Positions 62,196-64,000 of a DNA stretch of 64,000 nucleotides are shown here, piece by piece. How positions within the stretch are numbered: the first letter of the stretch is position 1; each line of letters starts with the position of its first letter. A program made the translations under genes and the position numbers. This stretch comes from Altericroceibacterium indicum (lineage in GTDB: Bacteria > Pseudomonadota > Alphaproteobacteria > Sphingomonadales > Sphingomonadaceae), in NCBI RefSeq assembly GCF_009828105.1, contig NZ_WTYQ01000002.1:186001-250000 (forward strand). Reading direction: 5' to 3'. The notes below the pieces were generated by a model, which was given only the letters and a program-made list of their open reading frames with translations, had not been told where the DNA came from and did no database searches.

Positions 62196-63611
62196 TCACT
62201 CGCTGGAAGACTCTTCCCAGCCGCCACCAAGCGCGCGGAACAGATCGATCTGTGCATCGGAAACCTGCGCATCCTGATCGGCAAGCTGCGCGGTCGTCTC
62301 CGCCAGAGTCCGTTCCGATTCCAGAAGGTCGAGCGAATTGATCGTGCCTTCCTTCTGCTGGGCACGAGTGATGCGCGTGGCCCTTTGCGCTTCCTTCTGC
62401 GCCTCCTGTAGTGCAGCACGACGACGCAAGGATTGGCTATAGGCGTTGAGCGCCGTTTCCGTTTCCTGCAATGCCACCAGTACCGTACCATCAAAATTGG
62501 CGAGCGAAGCATGAGCATCGGCATTCGCAGCATCAATTCGTGCCCGGATCGCTTCCGTATTGGGGAAGGTCCAGCTGAGCAGAGGGCCTATCAACCAGTT
62601 GAACGGTCCGCCTGAAAAGATGTCCCCAATATCTGGCCCCGTAGAGCCTACCGACCCGCCAAAGCTTATCTTGGGATAAAGGTCGGCTGTGGCCACACCA
62701 ATACGTGCCGTGTCTGCGGCCAGGCGCTGCTCTGCCGCGCGAATATCCGGGCGGCGGGCGAGCAATGCTGCGCCATCACCCACCGGAATCGCCTGCGTAA
62801 TTTCGAGGCTCACACTGCGTTCACCCGCAATCGGCGGCAGGTCAGCAGGCGCCCTCCCCGTCAAAGTGGCAAGGCGGAATAAGGCAGCCTGCCTTTGCGC
62901 TGCAATTTGCGGAATTTCTGCCGCACGTTGCTGACGCAAAGTGGCAATCCGTGCCACAGCAAGGCCGCTTTCCATTCCCGCATCATGGCGCTGCCGGGTC
63001 AGGCTCAGGGAGTGATCAAGCAAGGACACGATCTGATCCGCCACTTTCAACCGGGCCGCACTCGATGCAGCATCGGCATAGGCGCGCGTCGTTTCCGCAA
63101 CCACCATCACCTTTACCGCATCGGCATCGGCTTGAGCCGCCGCGAGATCAGCCCGCCCCGCTTCAACATTGCGCGACACCCGACCGAACAGATCCGCCTC
63201 ATAAGAAACGTTCAACCCGGCATTCACATTCCAGCCTTCCCGATCCATTCCGGGCAGCGCCTGGTTTTCCGGCAAGCGGCGATAATTGCCGCCTGCATCA
63301 ATGGATGTCTGAGGCAGGCGATCACCTTTGGCACCACGCAAGGATGCGCGAGCGCGTTCAATCCGCGCTGTAGCAACACGAACATCCGTATTGGCTGCCA
63401 GCGCATCGCGCACCAGCGAATCCAGCACCGGATCATTGTAGAGCCGCCACCAGTTAGCAGGCAGCGGATCAGGCGCGAACGCCTGATCCTGACCTGAAAT
63501 GAAGGGGCCAGAACTCGCCACAGGGGGAACTGGGGGAGCAAATTCCGGCCCCACCGCGCACCCCGAAAGAGCGAGCGCGGAAAGGGTTGAGAGGAGGATT
63601 TGTCTTTTCAT
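62196..63611 (-). CDS. RND outer-membrane factor lipoprotein (NodT family)
   Basis: A 471-residue OMF with lipobox ALSGC and an N-terminal GPEFAPPVPPV region. WWRLYNDPVLDSLVRDAL, YEADLFGRVSRNVEAG and LLARRPDIRAAEQRLA are conserved NodT features. ATG 63611 is the start; longer frames overlap the upstream pump gene. It follows the RND pump gene by 13 bases and is the outer-membrane channel of that second RND system. Confidence 0.93.
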   Translation of the reverse strand: MKRQILLSTLSALALSGCAVGPEFAPPVPPVASSGPFISGQDQAFAPDPLPANWWRLYNDPVLDSLVRDALAANTDVRVATARIERARASLRGAKGDRLPQTSIDAGGNYRRLPENQALPGMDREGWNVNAGLNVSYEADLFGRVSRNVEAGRADLAAAQADADAVKVMVVAETTRAYADAASSAARLKVADQIVSLLDHSLSLTRQRHDAGMESGLAVARIATLRQQRAAEIPQIAAQRQAALFRLATLTGRAPADLPPIAGERSVSLEITQAIPVGDGAALLARRPDIRAAEQRLAADTARIGVATADLYPKISFGGSVGSTGPDIGDIFSGGPFNWLIGPLLSWTFPNTEAIRARIDAANADAHASLANFDGTVLVALQETETALNAYSQSLRRRAALQEAQKEAQRATRITRAQQKEGTINSLDLLESERTLAETTAQLADQDAQVSDAQIDLFRALGGGWEESSSE

Positions 63612-63624
63612 CTCTGAAAAAGCC

Positions 63625-64000
63625 TTATTCTGCGGGCTGCACTGCGGCAGAGCTGTTCTCGCCACCGCGAGAGCGCCAGCCGGCAACCCGGTCTGCCAAT
63701 GCACGGCAGACGACATAGAAAGTGGGCGTGAAGATGAGGCCGAAACCGGTCACACCGAGCATACCGAAGCACACGGCTGTCCCCAGCGCCTGACGCAATT
63801 CAGACCCGGCACCCGTTGCAATCACCAGCGGGACAGACCCAAGGATGAAGGCAAAGCTGGTCATCAGGATGGGCCGCAGCCGCGTTTGTGCCGCTTCAAT
63901 CGCCGCTTCGACCGGTGAAAGGCCGTGCTGTTCTTCTCCCTGGCGGGCAAATTCCACAATCAAGATCGCATTCTTTGCCGCCAGAGCGATCAGCACGATC
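63625..64000 (-). CDS. RND efflux transporter, HAE1 family (C-terminal part; continues past the window)
   Basis: The last 124 codons of an RND pump are visible, with the TM10 motif LAAKNAILIVEFARQGEE and TRLRPILMTSFAFILGSVPL, then GMLGVTGFGLIFTPTFYVV. The rest lies beyond base 64000. Stop at 63625, 13 bases before the outer-membrane factor gene. A second tripartite pump, distinct from the one at 20.4-26 kb. Confidence 0.93.
   Translation of the reverse strand, partial: IVLIALAAKNAILIVEFARQGEEQHGLSPVEAAIEAAQTRLRPILMTSFAFILGSVPLVIATGAGSELRQALGTAVCFGMLGVTGFGLIFTPTFYVVCRALADRVAGWRSRGGENSSAAVQPAE

Noticed and set aside
1-64000. CRISPR array, rRNA or tRNA genes
   Set aside because: No spaced direct-repeat array and no cloverleaf-like or rRNA-like segments were noticed in the intergenic regions; a tRNAscan/Infernal run would settle this.

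Overview
The window looks like chromosome of a sphingomonad (Alphaproteobacteria, Sphingomonadales, Novosphingobium/Erythrobacter-like). The support is a LigE-type beta-etherase, a CrtZ carotenoid hydroxylase, an F1 zeta-type (DUF1476) protein next to BolA and monothiol glutaredoxin, a PspF-PspABC locus, and many TonB receptors and NodT-type outer-membrane factors. The assignment is by gene content only.

Layout. 1-3.8 kb: divergent pspF (cut by the window edge) and a sigma-54-driven psp operon, which starts with a 55-residue membrane protein, continues with pspABC and ends in four small PspB-like membrane/coiled-coil genes. 3.8-9.5 kb: housekeeping genes (sufE, DUF454, crtZ, leuC, DNA glycosylase, leuD, DUF1476, bolA, grxD). 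9.9-10.7 kb: ligE. 10.8-16.6 kb: a tightly overlapping minus-strand operon of an outer-membrane factor, a HlyD adaptor, opgG and opgH. 16.7-26 kb: a CFA synthase, then a two-component system divergent from a complete AcrAB-OprM-type RND operon. 26-27.2 kb: a periplasmic glycerophosphodiester phosphodiesterase behind a CRP-like site and a long hairpin.

27.4-41.9 kb is an accessory metal (probably zinc) region: a methyltransferase, an IS remnant, a COG0523 GTPase, a small Cys/His protein, a ZnuD-like TonB receptor, a decayed second COG0523 copy, a ZIP-family transporter, and a minus-strand operon of TonB receptor, ABC ATPase, two DUF3526 permeases and a secreted M14 carboxypeptidase. Several related dyads containing GATATGTT or close variants (Zur-box-like) lie in front of these units, so they may form one zinc regulon.

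42-46.4 kb: a GAF/Fis-type regulator lacking the AAA+ domain, an aldehyde dehydrogenase, an alcohol dehydrogenase and DUF779. 46.5-48.8 kb: an ECF41-type sigma factor operon (carboxymuconolactone decarboxylase-like protein plus sigma factor) with an exact match to the ECF41 target promoter. The sigma factor is fused in frame to a complete alpha/beta-hydrolase, which is the most unusual gene here. 49-56.3 kb: an SDR, then a TetR regulator divergent from a four-gene uptake/hydrolysis operon (Tat-exported MBL-fold enzyme, alginate-export-like porin, two MFS carriers). 56.4-64 kb: a PiT phosphate transporter, a DEAD-box RNA helicase, a gamma-glutamyltransferase lipoprotein, and the end of another RND operon running off the window. 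No tRNA, rRNA or CRISPR array was recognised.
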